This document shows, piece by piece, positions 36,719-44,851 of a stretch of 64,000 nucleotides of DNA; within the stretch, counting starts at the first letter, position 1, and each line of letters starts with the position of its first letter. Source of the DNA: Mycolicibacterium sp. YH-1 (GTDB taxonomy: Bacteria; Actinomycetota; Actinomycetes; Mycobacteriales; Mycobacteriaceae); contig NZ_CP092915.1 of the NCBI RefSeq assembly GCF_022557175.1, positions 6,820,001 through 6,884,000 of the forward strand, in the 5' to 3' direction. Under the pieces are notes generated by a model. That model saw nothing but the letters and a program-made list of their open reading frames with translations, was not told where the DNA came from and did not search any database. The position numbers were made by a program, and so were the translations under genes.

Positions 36719-36749
36719 CCGCGAGATCTGCATGAGCGTCGTGTCAGCC
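36719..36749 (+). repeat. Short dispersed repeat, copy 3
   Basis: CGCGAGATCTGCATGAGCG followed by TCGTGTCAGCC, in the 63-base gap between the CobW-like gene and the convergent response regulator. It matches the two copies near 16.9 kb. Confidence 0.55.
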
Positions 36750-36759
36750 GAGCGCGCCG

Positions 36760-37203
36760 CTATGGCGACTGCGGCAACCGCACGACCTGAACGAAGAACT
36801 CGTCGATCTGGCGCACCGCACTCATGAACTGGTCGAGATCCACCGGCTTGGTCACGTACGCGTTGGCGTGGAGCCTGTAGCTGCGCAGGATGTCCTCCTC
36901 GGCAGAGGACGTGGTGAGCACCACGATCGGGATGTGGCTCAGATCGGGGTCGGACTTCACCTTCTCGAGCAGCTGCCTGCCGTCGTACTTCGGCAGGTTC
37001 AGGTCGAGCAGGATCAGATCCGGCGTCGGAGCGCCGGCAAAGGGTCCGCGCTTGTAGAGGAAGTCCAGGCCCTCCTCACCATCGTGCGCGACGTGCAGAT
37101 TGTTCTTGATCTTGTTGTGCTCGAAAGCTTCCCGGGTGATCAACTCATCCCCAGGGTCGTCTTCGACTAACAGAACGTCTATCGCTCGAACAGCAGGTGT
37201 CAT
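36760..37203 (-). CDS. Single-domain response regulator (Rcp1-like)
   Basis: 147 residues making one receiver domain: acidic pocket LLVEDDPGD, phosphoacceptor Asp in LILLDLNLPKYDGR, Thr in IVVLTTSS and Lys in YVTKPVD. There is no output domain, as in phytochrome-associated Rcp1 regulators. Its start overlaps the histidine kinase stop by 4 bases, so it is the kinase's likely partner and the last step of the relay. Confidence 0.93.
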   Translation of the reverse strand: MTPAVRAIDVLLVEDDPGDELITREAFEHNKIKNNLHVAHDGEEGLDFLYKRGPFAGAPTPDLILLDLNLPKYDGRQLLEKVKSDPDLSHIPIVVLTTSSAEEDILRSYRLHANAYVTKPVDLDQFMSAVRQIDEFFVQVVRLPQSP

Positions 37204-38807
37204 TCGCGTGTTACCTCCAGAGCAGCCACGGGCACTTCTTCTGACTCAGCGGCGGTCTCGGCTGAGGCATTGGGCAGGGTGAACCGGAATCGCGTTCCGG
37301 CCGGGTAGGACGTGTCGATCCAGATGGTGCCACCGTGGTATTCGACGATCTTCTTGCAGAGCGCGAGCCCGATACCGGTGCCGCCGTAGATATCCCGGCC
37401 GTGCAACCGCTGGAAGATCACGAAGACCTTGTCAACGAATTCCTCGGCGATGCCGATTCCGTTGTCCTCCAGGCTGAACGACCAATTGTCGTCGACGGCC
37501 TCACACTCGATCGCGATCCGGGGAGCGACGCCCTCCCTACTGAACTTCATGGCGTTGCCGATCAGGTTCTGCCACAACATCGTGAACAGCGTGGGGTCAC
37601 CGATCACCGTCGGCAGTGTCCCCGACGTCGTGATCTCGGCACCGGACTCCTCGATGGCCGTGCTCAAGTTGGCCAGCGCGGCGTCCAGGGTGACGCCGAG
37701 GTCGACCTCGCCGTGCGTGGTGTTCAGCCGGCCCACCCGCGAGAAGGTGAGCAGGTCGTTGATAAGCACCTGCATGCGCTTGGCGCCGTCCACAGCGAAG
37801 GTGATGTACTCCACGCCACGCTCATCGAGTTGGTCGCCGTAGCGCTTCTCGAGCAGCTGGCAGAACGACGCCACCTTCCGCAGTGGCTCCTGCAGATCGT
37901 GGGAGGCAACGTAGGCGAACTGCTCGAGTTCGGCGTTGGAGCGCTGCAGCTCGAGGGTCTGTTCGGCGAGGGCCGAGCGGGCTGTCTGGGATGTCTCGAG
38001 ATCGGCGACGATGCGCTGCCGCATGTTCTCGACGTCGGTGGCGATGGCCCGGATGTCCTTGGGTCCGCGAGGCACGATCCTCTCGTCGAATCCACCCTCG
38101 GTGATGCGCCGGCACGCCGCGGCGAGCGTGGCCAGCGGGCGGGTGATCGCACTGCGGATCAGCACCGCCAGCAGTACCGCGGTGACGAAGAAGGCGACAA
38201 CCATGCCCAGTAGGACCCGGTCGCGCCAGCTGCGCGTGGCGTCGAGGTTCGCCACTCCAAGGTCGCGCGCGGCCGTCAGGTTCGCTGTCTGTGCATCGGA
38301 CAGTTGGCGAATGCCGTCGAACTCAACCTTGCCGCGCTCGATGACCGCCGGACTGACGGCCCTGGCGGTGCCGACCTGAACGCTGGCGATGACCGGTTCG
38401 GCAAACCTGGCCCGCCACTGCGCCGCGGCGGTCTCGACGGCATCGAGGTCGGCCAGCAGATCCGGTCTGTCGGCCAGCCGTGCACGTATCGCGTCGGAGG
38501 CGGACTTTTCGGCCTGAAGGCCGTCGTAGTAGGGCGTCAGGAATTCACGGTCTGCGGCGATCGCGTAACCACGAACGGCCGTCTCCTGGTCGCGCAGTGC
38601 GGTCTGCAACCGATACGACGCGACGCGCGCGGGTTGGATGTCGTCGATCAGCTCCCGGGACACGTCGTCGGTGCGGTTCATCAGCGTCCACCCCATCAGC
38701 GCCCCGGCCAGCACCACCACACCCATCAGTGCGAGCACCAGGTTCTGCCAGCCGGCCACCGTCAGCTTGCGCTCGCCGGTGCCGCCGGTGCCGTCGTCCT
38801 TGGTCAT
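37200..38807 (-). CDS. Sensor histidine kinase with CHASE3 domain
   Basis: 535 residues. A membrane segment near residues 20-42, an extracytoplasmic CHASE3-like helical region (QTALRDQETAVRGYAIAADREFLTPY), a second membrane segment near 195-215, a HAMP region, a coiled coil, then the HisKA motif FAYVASHDLQEPLRKV with the phosphate-accepting His, and HATPase boxes NLIGNAMKFSREG, DNGIGI and GTGIGLALCKK. The kinase lies between the phosphatase and the response regulator genes and overlaps both by four bases. The signal is unknown. Confidence 0.94.
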   Translation of the reverse strand: MTKDDGTGGTGERKLTVAGWQNLVLALMGVVVLAGALMGWTLMNRTDDVSRELIDDIQPARVASYRLQTALRDQETAVRGYAIAADREFLTPYYDGLQAEKSASDAIRARLADRPDLLADLDAVETAAAQWRARFAEPVIASVQVGTARAVSPAVIERGKVEFDGIRQLSDAQTANLTAARDLGVANLDATRSWRDRVLLGMVVAFFVTAVLLAVLIRSAITRPLATLAAACRRITEGGFDERIVPRGPKDIRAIATDVENMRQRIVADLETSQTARSALAEQTLELQRSNAELEQFAYVASHDLQEPLRKVASFCQLLEKRYGDQLDERGVEYITFAVDGAKRMQVLINDLLTFSRVGRLNTTHGEVDLGVTLDAALANLSTAIEESGAEITTSGTLPTVIGDPTLFTMLWQNLIGNAMKFSREGVAPRIAIECEAVDDNWSFSLEDNGIGIAEEFVDKVFVIFQRLHGRDIYGGTGIGLALCKKIVEYHGGTIWIDTSYPAGTRFRFTLPNASAETAAESEEVPVAALEVTRE

Positions 38808-39991
38808 CGAGTCTTCCGCTCCACGCGGACCACGGCGATGTCGTCGCTCAGACCACCGTGCGCCTCGGCGCGGCTCTCCGCACCGTCGACGAGTGCGGTG
38901 ACGAACTCCTTACCTGGCAGCCCGGCCAGCGATCGGGCGAGTTCGAGTAGCCCGTCCTCACCGAGTCGCTCGTTGCCCTCACCGGAGTGCCCCTCGAAGA
39001 GGCCGTCCGTGAGCAACAGCAGGGCGTGGTTCTCGGGCAGCTCCAGCTCGTTCAACGGCCAGTCGCTGGCACCAAGGCCGAGCGCGGGCCCGGCCGGCGG
39101 CTCCAGCCACTGCACCGTGTCCGGACCATGCACCAACATTCCGGGATGGCCGGCGCGCACGGCGGTGAAGCGCCGGCTGTCGGGGGCGAAGGCGAGGCTC
39201 AGCACCGTCGCGAAGGTACCGGGGCGGGCACGTTCGGCACGGAGCAGACGCTCGAGCTGCCACATCCGCTCATTGCCTCGCAGGTTGGCGAACGTCAGTG
39301 CCCGCCAGCCGATGCGCAACGCCACGCCGACCGCTGCCTCGTCGGGACCGTGGCCCGCGACGTCACCGACCATCACGTGCACCGTGCCGTCGGGGGTCTG
39401 AACGAAGTCGTAGAAGTCACCGCCGATCAGCGCGTTCTGCGCGGTGGGCCGGTACTGGGTGAAGATGTCGACGCCCGGGTCCGCCGACAGCAGCGGTGAC
39501 GGCAGCAACCCGCGCACCAGTCGCGCGTTCTCCGATGCGAGCAGCTGGCTTGCCCGCAGGTCCACGGCGGTGAGCTCATGGCGTTTGCGTTCGATGGCGT
39601 ACATCAGCGCGCGCCGCAGCGTCTCGGGTTCAACCCGACCCTTGACCAGGTAGTCCTGGGCGCCCGACGCGAGCGCCAAGACGCCGTAGTGCTCGTCGGT
39701 CAAGCCGGTGAGCACCACGACGGGCACGGTGTCATCCTGTTTGGCGATGCGATCCAGCGCGCTGATCCCGTTGGCGTCCGGCAGATTGAGGTCCAGGAGC
39801 ACGCAGTCCGGGGTATCCGCGGCGAGCGCCCGTTCGGCCTCCGCCATCGACTGCACCCACCGCACCCGGATGTCGGCGTTGGCGTCGGCGATCAGTTCCT
39901 CGACCAGCAGCGCGTCGCCGCGATCGTCTTCGACGAGCAGCAACGACATGTGCCGCCCTGGTTCGGCGGCCATGGCGTCAGGTTTGGTCAC
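38804..39991 (-). CDS. Receiver domain fused to PP2C-type (SpoIIE/RsbU) phosphatase
   Basis: About 395 residues. An N-terminal receiver domain has LLVEDDRGD, the phosphoacceptor Asp in CVLLDLNLPDANG, Thr in VVVLTGL and Lys in YLVKG. After a helical linker the SpoIIE phosphatase core shows IGGDFYDF, MVGDVAGHGPDEA, TDGLFEG and GLSDDIAVV with the metal-binding aspartates. Such proteins dephosphorylate anti-anti-sigma factors in stress sigma pathways. Start uncertain between GTG 39991, ATG 39973 and ATG 39949. It heads the three-gene relay. Confidence 0.92.
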   Translation of the reverse strand: MTKPDAMAAEPGRHMSLLLVEDDRGDALLVEELIADANADIRVRWVQSMAEAERALAADTPDCVLLDLNLPDANGISALDRIAKQDDTVPVVVLTGLTDEHYGVLALASGAQDYLVKGRVEPETLRRALMYAIERKRHELTAVDLRASQLLASENARLVRGLLPSPLLSADPGVDIFTQYRPTAQNALIGGDFYDFVQTPDGTVHVMVGDVAGHGPDEAAVGVALRIGWRALTFANLRGNERMWQLERLLRAERARPGTFATVLSLAFAPDSRRFTAVRAGHPGMLVHGPDTVQWLEPPAGPALGLGASDWPLNELELPENHALLLLTDGLFEGHSGEGNERLGEDGLLELARSLAGLPGKEFVTALVDGAESRAEAHGGLSDDIAVVRVERKTR

Positions 39992-40071
39992 GGACACCAG
40001 CATGGGTGAGCACGTCGAACTTGATGTTGATGAACAAACCATACCCAGGTCCATTGAGGACGCGGGCATAG

Positions 40072-41187
40072 TCACACGGTCCGGGCGCCCCGCACTCCCC
40101 GGTAGATACCCCTGCGGACGGCCAACGGCATCAGCACGCGTTCGAAGGACCACGCGGGGATCCGGAAGGCACGCCCGTTCGGCGCGAACACCTCCAGCCC
40201 GTCGCGCTGGATTCCGAGCACCGAACCCCAGCGCGATCGCGGCGCCCGGTAGGTGCGCAGCGGGCGGCCCTCGAACGCGGCCATGACGTTGTGGGCGAGC
40301 AGCCCGTCGGCACGGTTGCGGGCCGAGCTGCGCTGCGGATCCGTTGCGGCGATGTCTCCGACCGCGAAGACCTCCGGATGCCCGGGAACCTGGAGTTCCG
40401 GTGTCACGCGCACGAAGCCGTCGTCGTCGAGCAACTCCGTCGGCAACCATCCGCTGTTGGGCCGTACCCGGCCGACGGTCCACAGCACGGCGTCGGCGCT
40501 CGCAGGCTCCTGCCCGGTGCTCCATTGCACTGGGCCGCTGGTGATCTCGTCGCCGGTGAAGCCGTCGGGCAAGACGGCGCGATGCCCCGGCCGCAGCGCG
40601 ACGCCTGCCTCCTCGAGGCGACGATTGATGCGCGCCCAGGTGCGGGGGTGATACTGCGTCAGGGCCCGGTCCCCGGGGAAGTAGAGCTCGACTCGTTTGT
40701 CGGGCCAGGTGCGCGCGATGTTGGCCGCGCTGCTGACCGCTGCGGCGCCGCCCCCGACGACGATCACCGATGCCGCCGCGGCGAGCCGGTCGTGCGCCGC
40801 GTGCAGACCGGCACCGATCTCCTCGGCCGACTGAAGCGTCGGCTGCCGCCAGAACCCGTTGGTGACGCCGGTCGAGATGACCAGTGCGTCGTAGCCCTCC
40901 CGCATGTCCTCGCCGTCGGAACCCCGCACGGTGACGGTGCGGCTCGCCAAGTCGACCGCGGTCAGGATGCCGTGCACGGTGCGGACCCGGTCCAGACCGC
41001 GGAACCGGTCGAACGATATCCAGTTGTGCGCCGCCCAGTGGTCGGGCCTGCTGATCCGCCAGCCGAGTTCCTGGCCGCTCACCAACGCCGTCTTGCCGGA
41101 GATGCCGACGACGTCGCAGTCCTTCGCCAGCCGGATCGCGGTCAGGACGCCGCTGTCACCAAGTCCGGCGACGACGACGCGCTTCAC
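40072..41187 (-). CDS. FAD-dependent pyridine nucleotide-disulphide-type oxidoreductase (NDH-2/FSP1-like)
   Basis: 371 residues from the GTG at 41187, which overlaps the stop of the upstream gene. VVVAGLGDSG binds FAD, VIVVGGGAAAVSSA binds NAD(P)H, and the closing FAVGDIAATD is the second FAD motif. Length and lack of a redox-active CxxxxC suggest a type II NADH dehydrogenase-like or quinone reductase activity. Coupling to the steroid-reductase-like gene and the KstR-type box upstream suggests an electron-transfer role in sterol or lipid breakdown. Confidence 0.85.
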   Translation of the reverse strand: MKRVVVAGLGDSGVLTAIRLAKDCDVVGISGKTALVSGQELGWRISRPDHWAAHNWISFDRFRGLDRVRTVHGILTAVDLASRTVTVRGSDGEDMREGYDALVISTGVTNGFWRQPTLQSAEEIGAGLHAAHDRLAAAASVIVVGGGAAAVSSAANIARTWPDKRVELYFPGDRALTQYHPRTWARINRRLEEAGVALRPGHRAVLPDGFTGDEITSGPVQWSTGQEPASADAVLWTVGRVRPNSGWLPTELLDDDGFVRVTPELQVPGHPEVFAVGDIAATDPQRSSARNRADGLLAHNVMAAFEGRPLRTYRAPRSRWGSVLGIQRDGLEVFAPNGRAFRIPAWSFERVLMPLAVRRGIYRGVRGARTV

Positions 41188-42095
41188 GGCGCCACAGGCT
41201 TCCGCGCCTTGGGCTGCCTCGGCGGGCGGGGCACGAACTTCGACACCCGGTCGATCACGAGCTGGTAGTCGGGTCGGCGCGCGAGGCTGCGCTGTTCCAT
41301 CATCGGGATGCTGGCACCCAGGAACAGGGCGAGCATGACGGCTGCGCCCGCCAGGACCCACCACGCGTCGGCAGGCGCTGCGGCCACGCCGAACAATCCG
41401 AGGGCGAGCCAGAAGCTGAACTCACCGAAGTAGTTCGGGTGCCTCGACCACGACCACAGACCGCTCTCCATCGCCTCGCCGGGTTTGCGTGTCCGCGCGA
41501 AGCGATACATCTGTGCGTCGGCGACGAACTCGAGAGCGACGGCGGCGACCCCGATCACGAATGCGACCCACACCAGCCAGGTCCACCCGGTGCCGGGGCG
41601 CGTCACCGCGACGTAGACGGGCATCATGCCGAGGAACACCTGCAGGGTCGGGATGAGGTGGATGGCGAACAGGTCTACGAAGAACTCCCACTTGCCGCCG
41701 CGCTCCCGGAACATCGGATAGCGCCAGTCCTCGTGGTGCAGGCCGGGGAACGCGTAGACCCAGTTGCCGGTCAGCCGCACGGCCCACAGCACAACGACGA
41801 TGGCCACCAGCCAGGTCCGCAGTGGGTCGACATCGGGTCCGGCCTGGCTCCACCAGTACACGAGCAGCAGCGGTGGAATCACGCTCCAGTAGGCGTCGTA
41901 GAAGCTCGAGTTGCGGTAGGCGCGGCTGAACGCGAACACCACAAGGGTCGCCAGCAGGTCGGCGATCAGGGCGTCCAGCCACAGCCGGTCGGTGGTCGGA
42001 CCCCACACCAGCCAGCTGGCTCCGACCGCGATGGCGATGACGTATGCGCCGGTCACGATCGCCAGCGAGGCCGCCTTGGACCTGGTGTTACTCAT
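41184..42095 (-). CDS. DUF1295 / steroid 5-alpha-reductase-like membrane protein
   Basis: 303 residues with about seven membrane segments. The C-terminal part holds ESGLWSWSRHPNYFGEFSFWLAL, the ICMT/steroid-reductase-type pattern that binds the cofactor or substrate (RHPNYFGE), and DWRYPMFRERGGKWEFF is the DUF1295 landmark. Start at ATG 42095, with GGGAGATC upstream. A reductase acting on a sterol or isoprenoid is likely. A KstR-type operator lies 29 bases upstream and the FAD oxidoreductase follows with a 4-base overlap. Confidence 0.88.
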   Translation of the reverse strand: MSNTRSKAASLAIVTGAYVIAIAVGASWLVWGPTTDRLWLDALIADLLATLVVFAFSRAYRNSSFYDAYWSVIPPLLLVYWWSQAGPDVDPLRTWLVAIVVVLWAVRLTGNWVYAFPGLHHEDWRYPMFRERGGKWEFFVDLFAIHLIPTLQVFLGMMPVYVAVTRPGTGWTWLVWVAFVIGVAAVALEFVADAQMYRFARTRKPGEAMESGLWSWSRHPNYFGEFSFWLALGLFGVAAAPADAWWVLAGAAVMLALFLGASIPMMEQRSLARRPDYQLVIDRVSKFVPRPPRQPKARKPVAP

Positions 42096-42123
42096 GATCT
42101 CCCTGCATCGGAGGTGGCAGAAA

Positions 42124-42137
42124 TGTAACACGTTCTA
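42124..42137. promoter_or_regulatory. KstR-type operator
   Basis: On the minus strand TAGAACGTGTTACA fits TnnAACnnGTTnnA, the core bound by the cholesterol repressor KstR, at every fixed position, and is preceded by AAC as in many known sites. It lies between the DUF1295 gene (start 42095) and the nitrobindin gene (start 42183), so it may control both divergent operons. Confidence 0.75.
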
Positions 42138-42182
42138 GTTATGGGACGGCGTCGTTTCGCGCGCTCGCCGTACCCTGGCGGC

Positions 42183-42668
42183 GTGGTCGATCTGCATCCC
42201 GATATCGCCGTGCTGGCAGCACTGCTCGGCACCTGGACGGGCCGCGGTTCCGGCGAGTACCCGACGATCGAGCCGTTCGAGTACATCGAGGAGGTGACGT
42301 TCGGTCACGTCGGCAAGCCGTTCCTGAGCTACGGGCACCGCACGCGCGCGGTCTCCGACGGCAGACCGCTGCACGCCGAGACGGGATACGTGCGGGTGCC
42401 CGCGCCTGGCCGGGTCGAATGGGTGCTCGCCCACCCGACGGGCGTGACCGAGATCGAGGAGGGCACGCTGACCGTCACCGGGGGCGTCATCGAGATGGAA
42501 CTGACTGCGACGACCATCGGGCGCACGTCATCGGCCAAGGACGTCAACGCCCTGTCTCGCTCGTTCCGCATGGAACCGGATCTCCTGACCTACACCGTCC
42601 GAATGGGGGCGGTCGGCCAACCCCTTCAGCACCACCTGGCCGCGACTCTGCATCGAGTGCGACCGTGA
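42183..42668 (+). CDS. Nitrobindin-type haem protein (FABP-like, peroxynitrite isomerase family)
   Basis: 161 residues from GTG 42183 (VVDLHPDIAVLAALLGTWTG). The GTWTGRGSGEYPTIEPFEYIEEV opening is the nitrobindin signature and the C-terminal PLQHHLAATLHR supplies the histidine that binds haem. It matches Mtb Rv2717c in pattern. The family binds haem in a ten-stranded barrel and isomerises peroxynitrite to nitrate. An ATG at 42141, just after the KstR-type box, would add 14 residues. Its stop overlaps the next start (GTGA). Confidence 0.88.
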   Translation: MVDLHPDIAVLAALLGTWTGRGSGEYPTIEPFEYIEEVTFGHVGKPFLSYGHRTRAVSDGRPLHAETGYVRVPAPGRVEWVLAHPTGVTEIEEGTLTVTGGVIEMELTATTIGRTSSAKDVNALSRSFRMEPDLLTYTVRMGAVGQPLQHHLAATLHRVRP

Positions 42669-43912
42669 CCGCCCAGGCGGACACCGAGGGACGGATCCGG
42701 GTCCCGGCCGACCTCGACGCCGTCACCACGGTGGCCGACGAGGACCACTCCGGCGTGGATCGCGGTGCGGTCGAGGGAATTTGGGATGCCGCACGGCACT
42801 GGTACCGCGCAGGCATGCACCCCGCGATCCAGGTCTGCCTGCGGGTCGACGGCCGCGTCGTGCTCAACCGCGCGATCGGGCACGGGTGGGGCAACGGACC
42901 GCAGGACTCGCCTGACGCCGAGAAGATCCCGGTCACGCCGGAGACACCGTTCTGCGTGTACTCGGCGGCCAAGGCGATCAGCACCACCGTCGTGCACATG
43001 CTCGTCGAGCGCGGGGCGTTCTCCCTCGACGACCGGGTCTGCGACTACCTGCCGACCTACACCAGCCACGGCAAGGACCGCACGACGATCCGGCACGTGG
43101 TGACGCACAGCGCCGGTGTGCCGTTGGCGACCGGCCCGCGTCCCGACCTCAAGCGGATGGACGACAGCGACTACGCCCGCGACATGCTCGGCAATCTCAG
43201 GCCGATCTACCGGCCGGGACTGGTGCACATGTACCACGGCCTGACCTGGGGACCGCTGGTCCGCGAGATCGTCTCGGCCGCCACCGGACGCGACATCCGC
43301 GAGATCCTGGCGACCGAGATCCTCGACCCGCTGGGCTTCCGGTGGACCAACTACGGCGTGGCCGCGGGCGACGTGCCACTGGTCGCGCCGAGCCACGTGA
43401 CCGGCAAGCCCGCGCCGGCAGCCATGGCGGCGGTGTTCAAGAAGGCCGTCGGCGGAACGCCCACCCAGATCATCCCGTTCTCGAACACACCGGCGTTTCT
43501 GACCAGTGTGGTGCCGTCCTCGAGCACCGTGTCGACCGCGGACGAACTGTCGCGCTTCGCCGAGATTCTGCGCCGCGGAGGCGATCTCGACGGCGTGCGC
43601 GTGATGTCACCCGAGACCCTGCGCGCCGCGACCCGGGAGGCCCGCCGATTGCGGCCCGACGTGGCGACCGGCCTGATGCCACTGCGATGGGGTACCGGAT
43701 ACATGTTGGGGTCCAAGCGCTTCGGCCCGTTCGGCCGCAACGCACCCGCCGCGTTCGGGCACACCGGCCTGGTCGACATCGCGGTCTGGGCCGACCCCGC
43801 GCGCCGGCTGTCGGCGGCCGTGGTCAGCAGCGGCAAGCCAGGCGGTCATCCCGAGGCGAAGCGCTACCCGGCGCTGCTGGACGCCATCACGGCCGCACTG
43901 CCCCAGTCCTGA
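42665..43912 (+). CDS. Serine beta-lactamase-like hydrolase (EstB/LipE type)
   Basis: 415 residues from GTG 42665, coupled to the nitrobindin gene. The class C-type active site is present: nucleophile Ser and Lys in VYSAAKA (SxxK), Tyr in MYHGLTWG (YxG-like), and a GHTG motif near the C-terminus. Mycobacteria carry many such cytosolic esterases (LipE, LipL). A carboxyl esterase acting on lipid or steroid esters is more likely than a beta-lactamase, given the KstR-type context. Confidence 0.88.
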   Translation: MTAQADTEGRIRVPADLDAVTTVADEDHSGVDRGAVEGIWDAARHWYRAGMHPAIQVCLRVDGRVVLNRAIGHGWGNGPQDSPDAEKIPVTPETPFCVYSAAKAISTTVVHMLVERGAFSLDDRVCDYLPTYTSHGKDRTTIRHVVTHSAGVPLATGPRPDLKRMDDSDYARDMLGNLRPIYRPGLVHMYHGLTWGPLVREIVSAATGRDIREILATEILDPLGFRWTNYGVAAGDVPLVAPSHVTGKPAPAAMAAVFKKAVGGTPTQIIPFSNTPAFLTSVVPSSSTVSTADELSRFAEILRRGGDLDGVRVMSPETLRAATREARRLRPDVATGLMPLRWGTGYMLGSKRFGPFGRNAPAAFGHTGLVDIAVWADPARRLSAAVVSSGKPGGHPEAKRYPALLDAITAALPQS

Positions 43913-43916
43913 CTCG

Positions 43917-44726
43917 CTAGACGCCTGCACCCAGCACGTAGTGCCCGTCGTCGGGGTGGTGATACCAGCCGCCCGCGGCCGATGTGCCGCCGTCGACGTG
44001 CAACGTCTGGCCCGTCACGTACGTGCTGAGTTCGGAGGCGAGAAACACAGCCGCACCGGCCATCTCGTCGACGTGTCCGACGCGGGCCATCGGAATGTTG
44101 TGGCCGGTGCGTTCCTCCCAGCCCTCAGGCGCCAGCCCCGCGAGGCCCTCGGTGGCCGTCACGTCGGGAGCCAGCGCGTTGACCCTGATCCCGTGCGGGG
44201 CCAGCTCCAGCGCCGCGGTCTTGGTGAAGTTCACGACCCCGGCCTTGGCCGCGGCGTAGGCGCCGTAGCCCGGGGCGGCCCGGGTGCCCTCGATCGATGT
44301 CACGTTGACGATGCTGCCGCCGACGTCGGCGGCGGTCATGGCACGCGCGACGCGCTGCGTGCACAGCAGAACGTGGGTGAGATTGGATCGGATCAGAGCG
44401 TCCCATCCGCCCGGCGAGGTGTCGAGGATTCCCGACCAGAAGACACCACCCGCGTTGTTCACCAGAATCGTCGGCACTCCGAGGGTCTCGATGGTCGTGG
44501 CCAGCGCGGCGTCCACCTGCTCGGGGTCGCGGACGTCGGTCACACACGCCAGGCCGCCGCACTCGTGGGCCGCGGCCGTCGCGGTGTCGGGATCGCGTTC
44601 CCAGATCGCCACGCGCGCACCGAACTCCGCGAATCCGAGCGCGATTCCACGCCCGATTCCCGATCCGCCGCCCGTGACCACGGCGACCCTGCCCTCGAGA
44701 GATGCGGCATCGCGCTTGAGCACCAT
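43917..44726 (-). CDS. SDR-family oxidoreductase
   Basis: 269 residues of the classical SDR type: cofactor loop TGGGSGIGRG, NNAG in VNNAGGVF, active-site Tyr-Lys in YAAAKAG and a Ser in NVTSIEG. Lacks the mycofactocin-type insert. It converges on the hydrolase gene (5 bases apart) and faces away from the FadE pair, with which it may share control. An alcohol/ketone oxidoreductase of lipid catabolism is likely; the substrate is unknown. Confidence 0.9.
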   Translation of the reverse strand: MVLKRDAASLEGRVAVVTGGGSGIGRGIALGFAEFGARVAIWERDPDTATAAAHECGGLACVTDVRDPEQVDAALATTIETLGVPTILVNNAGGVFWSGILDTSPGGWDALIRSNLTHVLLCTQRVARAMTAADVGGSIVNVTSIEGTRAAPGYGAYAAAKAGVVNFTKTAALELAPHGIRVNALAPDVTATEGLAGLAPEGWEERTGHNIPMARVGHVDEMAGAAVFLASELSTYVTGQTLHVDGGTSAAGGWYHHPDDGHYVLGAGV

Positions 44727-44745
44727 CGGACTCTCCTGACGTGAC

Positions 44746-44772
44746 GAGAATTTGCTTCTCTGAATACGAGAA
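44746..44772. promoter_or_regulatory. Overlapping GAGAA/TTCTC inverted repeats
   Basis: GAGAA (44746-44750), TTCTC (44756-44760) and GAGAA (44768-44772) form two overlapping inverted repeats between the divergent SDR and FadE genes. They could be an operator, but do not match the KstR pattern. Confidence 0.35.
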
Positions 44773-44851
44773 CTCTATTACCCGAAGGCGGCCTCCGCGA
44801 CGTTTCGGCCCCGGTGTCGTTTGACGGGTGTCAGTTTCCTATCGTGACCAG

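Noticed and set aside
44746..44772. Second KstR site upstream of the FadE pair
   Set aside because: The AAC and GTT halves of TnnAACnnGTTnnA are not both present; only GAGAA/TTCTC repeats are.
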